Shown here: positions 20,466 to 22,793 of the stretch, piece by piece | Position numbering within the stretch: the stretch's first letter is position 1 | Layout: every line of letters starts with the position of its first letter | Origin: Chromera velia | Lineage: Eukaryota; Sar; Chromeraceae | Assembly (NCBI GenBank): GCA_018398765.1 | Contig: JAHBMJ010003728.1 | Coordinates: 66,501 to 89,293, forward strand | Direction: 5' to 3' | Length of the DNA: 22,793 nucleotides | Notes under the pieces: generated by a model | Database searches by the model: none | The model's input: only the letters and a program-made list of their open reading frames with translations | Told to the model about the DNA's origin: nothing | Position numbers and translations under genes: made by a program

Positions 20466-22249
20466 ATGGATATCTGAAATGGTCAGCAACAGCTTGCAGC
20501 CTACGCCTAGCTCTATAGAAAAGCAGGGTTCGTATTCTTCACCTTCACCTACCGTAACGTCAAAATCCCTGTTGACCCGGAGACCGGAGAAGAAAAGAAA
20601 AAGATTTTTTTCCCACCCCAGAAATGGCCTGAGATTACATGTGAAAATATGGATGCATACATTGTCAATGATCTAGAAAAGCATGAGGGCATTGCGCTCC
20701 TTACGGGTGAGAAGAGGAATTTAACCGTCTTTGATTTTGATCGTCGAGATGAATATAAAAGGGCCGTTAGAGAACACCCTGAGCTGAAAGAGCACTTGAC
20801 AGTCTAGACGCGGTGGGGCTTTCATATATACTTTCAATATGACCAAAAAGTCCGAACTAAAAACGGGAAATTATCAATGTACGAAAAGGTAGACACATGA
20901 TATGATGGAGAACTGGTGATTGCCCCACCGTCAACTGTCTATATCAATAAACAACCTAACGTCTTTTACTATACGTTTGTTCCTGGAGTTGTATTGAGCG
21001 GTGGCCTTCTTCAAGAAGTTCTGTTATTTTTGATTGATGCCATCAGCGCTTCTGGCAGCAGAAAGGCCAATTCGGAAGCCAAATTCAAACTTGCATCAAG
21101 TCTGCGTCCAATAGAAATCGCCGAAACTATCCCTGCCGCAAAAGCTATTTTGCGTTCTCAATAAATGGATGAGATCACTAGGGAGATCGAAAAACTCTGT
21201 GATTGCCTTTCGGATGAGCGGGCACAAAACTATCAGCAGTGGATCGATGTCGGTCATGCAATCAAGAATGAATTAGAAGAAGCTGGCCGTCAGCTTTTCC
21301 ACGCATTTTCTAAAAAATGCCTAGTTAAATACGATCTGCACGAGTGCAACAAAAAGTTTGATTCGTTTCTGTATTAGGCAGAAGGGAAGCAACGCTTAAC
21401 GAAAGCCTCCCTCCACATGTGGGCCTACGAAGATAACCCTCAGTTATATATCCCAACCGTTGCTGAAGCGACAGCTACCGAAGTGACCCGTCTCCTTTTT
21501 CCTTCCCCGAGTGCGAAAAGGTCTCATCACAAAACCTTTCCTCTACTTTTAGCTTCAACTCATATAGAAACAGGATGGCTTTTAAAAACGATTTTGGGTG
21601 ACCGATTGAAATACTGCCGGGGAGAATTTTTTTTTCGAGAGTGTCACCAGTAGGAATCTTGTGCCATGTAAGTCGACGATGCCCTCCTGGGTATCTGTCT
21701 TCAGACAAACATCCGAAAGCCCCTCTCTGTAGACAAGAGTGCATCTTTCTCCCAAAATGTCCCTACAGCAAAAAGTATTATTGAAGCACTGAAGTGCTGT
21801 GCCCGACAGGCCGATAACCAGGACAACGCGCTGTATGATCCCCTTTATCACAGCTCAAAGGAGAAAGTCTGCTTCAAAAACGGTGTGTATGACCTTCCCA
21901 GCCAAACTTTTACCCCATAGTCACAGATTGGCAATAGCATTGATATCACAATCGTTCTTGAATATGAGTATGATTCCATACCAAACGAAGAAGCCACTGC
22001 TGAGGTACTGTAACCAGCAAAATTTTTGAAGTTGTGTTTGGAGAACAAATAGACTTGTTTCTCTGCTTTTTTACGTAAGCAATCGGCAGCCATGTTGAAG
22101 ATAAACATTGGAGAAGATGTATGGGAGAGCGAAATTCAGGGAAAGACATCACTAGCACTCTACTGCAGAATGCATTTGGGAAATACGTCATAAATCCTCT
22201 TTCGGAAAATTTTTTGATGTTTTCTTTCCATTCAGACCCCACCAAAGAA
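20466..22249 (+). pseudogene. D5-like primase-helicase of large DNA virus type, broken
   Basis: Replication protein combining an archaeo-eukaryotic primase with a superfamily 3 helicase. Likely start is ATG 20466 (context AAAATGG). Primase motifs: TVFDFDR with catalytic DFD at 20733-20741, GFHIYF with His at 20823-20825, and DGELVIAPPS near 20905-20935. A PriCT-2-like domain (YQQWIDVGHAIKN...FHAFSKKC) spans 21165-21377, and a D5 N-terminal-like part (VCFKNGVYDL) lies near 21870. A Walker A-like GERNSGKD lies near 22125 in a shifted frame. The first 1.5 kb is one frame with stops at 20475, 20508, 20805, 20898, 21162, 21375, 21651, 21669 and 21918; a frameshift lies near 22011 and a stop at 22076. 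The protein is cut at the N (22250) before Walker B. Origin could be a nucleocytoplasmic large DNA virus, virophage or polinton-like virus. Confidence 0.85.
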
Positions 22250-22250
22250 N
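22250..22250. other. Ambiguous base marking an assembly join
   Basis: A single N interrupts the helicase frame. The sequence to its right is an exact copy of 21193-21735, so this is probably a gap or misjoin. Confidence 0.85.
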
Positions 22251-22793
22251 AACTCTGTGATTGCCTTTCGGATGAGCGGGCACAAAACTATCAGCAGTGG
22301 ATCGATGTCGGTCATGCAATCAAGAATGAATTAGAAGAAGCTGGCCGTCAGCTTTTCCACGCATTTTCTAAAAAATGCCTAGTTAAATACGATCTGCACG
22401 AGTGCAACAAAAAGTTTGATTCGTTTCTGTATTAGGCAGAAGGGAAGCAACGCTTAACGAAAGCCTCCCTCCACATGTGGGCCTACGAAGATAACCCTCA
22501 GTTATATATCCCAACCGTTGCTGAAGCGACAGCTACCGAAGTGACCCGTCTCCTTTTTCCTTCCCCGAGTGCGAAAAGGTCTCATCACAAAACCTTTCCT
22601 CTACTTTTAGCTTCAACTCATATAGAAACAGGATGGCTTTTAAAAACGATTTTGGGTGACCGATTGAAATACTGCCGGGGAGAATTTTTTTTTCGAGAGT
22701 GTCACCAGTAGGAATCTTGTGCCATGTAAGTCGACGATGCCCTCCTGGGTATCTGTCTTCAGACAAACATCCGAAAGCCCCTCTCTGTAGACA
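22251..22793 (+). repeat. Exact 543-bp copy of 21193-21735 (partial D5-like gene)
   Basis: Identical by eye over its whole length to 21193-21735, including both internal TAG stops (here 22433-22435 and 22709-22711). It encodes the same PriCT-2-like and following segment. All other repeats in the window are several percent diverged, so identity right after an N points to duplicated assembly rather than a real second copy. Confidence 0.9.

Noticed and set aside
22251-22793. A genuine recent tandem duplication of the viral-type gene
   Set aside because: Complete identity and the adjoining N make an assembly artefact more likely.

Overview
This window looks like nuclear DNA of a eukaryotic protist, probably an alga. 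It has a GT-AG intron with a CTAAC branch site and a polypyrimidine tract, long CT, GA and GT tracts, low gene density, serine- and proline-rich proteins, and decayed retrotransposons next to a giant-virus-type replication gene. A chromerid such as Chromera velia is my impression only; nothing here fixes the species.

Layout. 1-968: GA-rich tract and unassigned sequence. 969-6801: a complete but dead Ty1/copia element on the minus strand, with two 250-bp LTRs, 5-bp target duplications, gag with zinc knuckles, then protease, integrase, reverse transcriptase and RNase H. 6944-8934: a shorter LTR-like element with two 315-bp direct repeats, unusual AGT...ACT termini and a 5-bp target duplication. 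9195-9503: a cluster of short modules in both orientations. 9763-11704: the best host gene, a two-exon single-pass membrane protein with a signal peptide; its intron carries a 260-bp GT/GC microsatellite. 12167-12881: a probable further exon or gene. 12882-16016: mostly simple-sequence DNA with two weak coding candidates. 16017-16929: a hAT-like MITE (8-bp target duplication) with a second, mariner-like MITE (TA) inside it. 17609-19750: a 5'-truncated, dead LINE reverse transcriptase on the minus strand. 20466-22249: a broken primase-helicase of the D5 type found in large DNA viruses and relatives. A single N at 22250 is followed by an exact copy of upstream sequence, probably an assembly duplication.

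The most notable signal is how the mobile and viral DNA has decayed. In two unrelated repeat pairs every difference I could count is a transition (20 of 20 and 13 of 13), with no indels. The copia pol, much of the LINE and most of the viral gene hold one reading frame over long distances although each is broken by many stop codons. This suggests substitution-only decay, for instance by cytosine deamination of repeats, similar in outcome to repeat-induced point mutation. The host gene shows no such damage.
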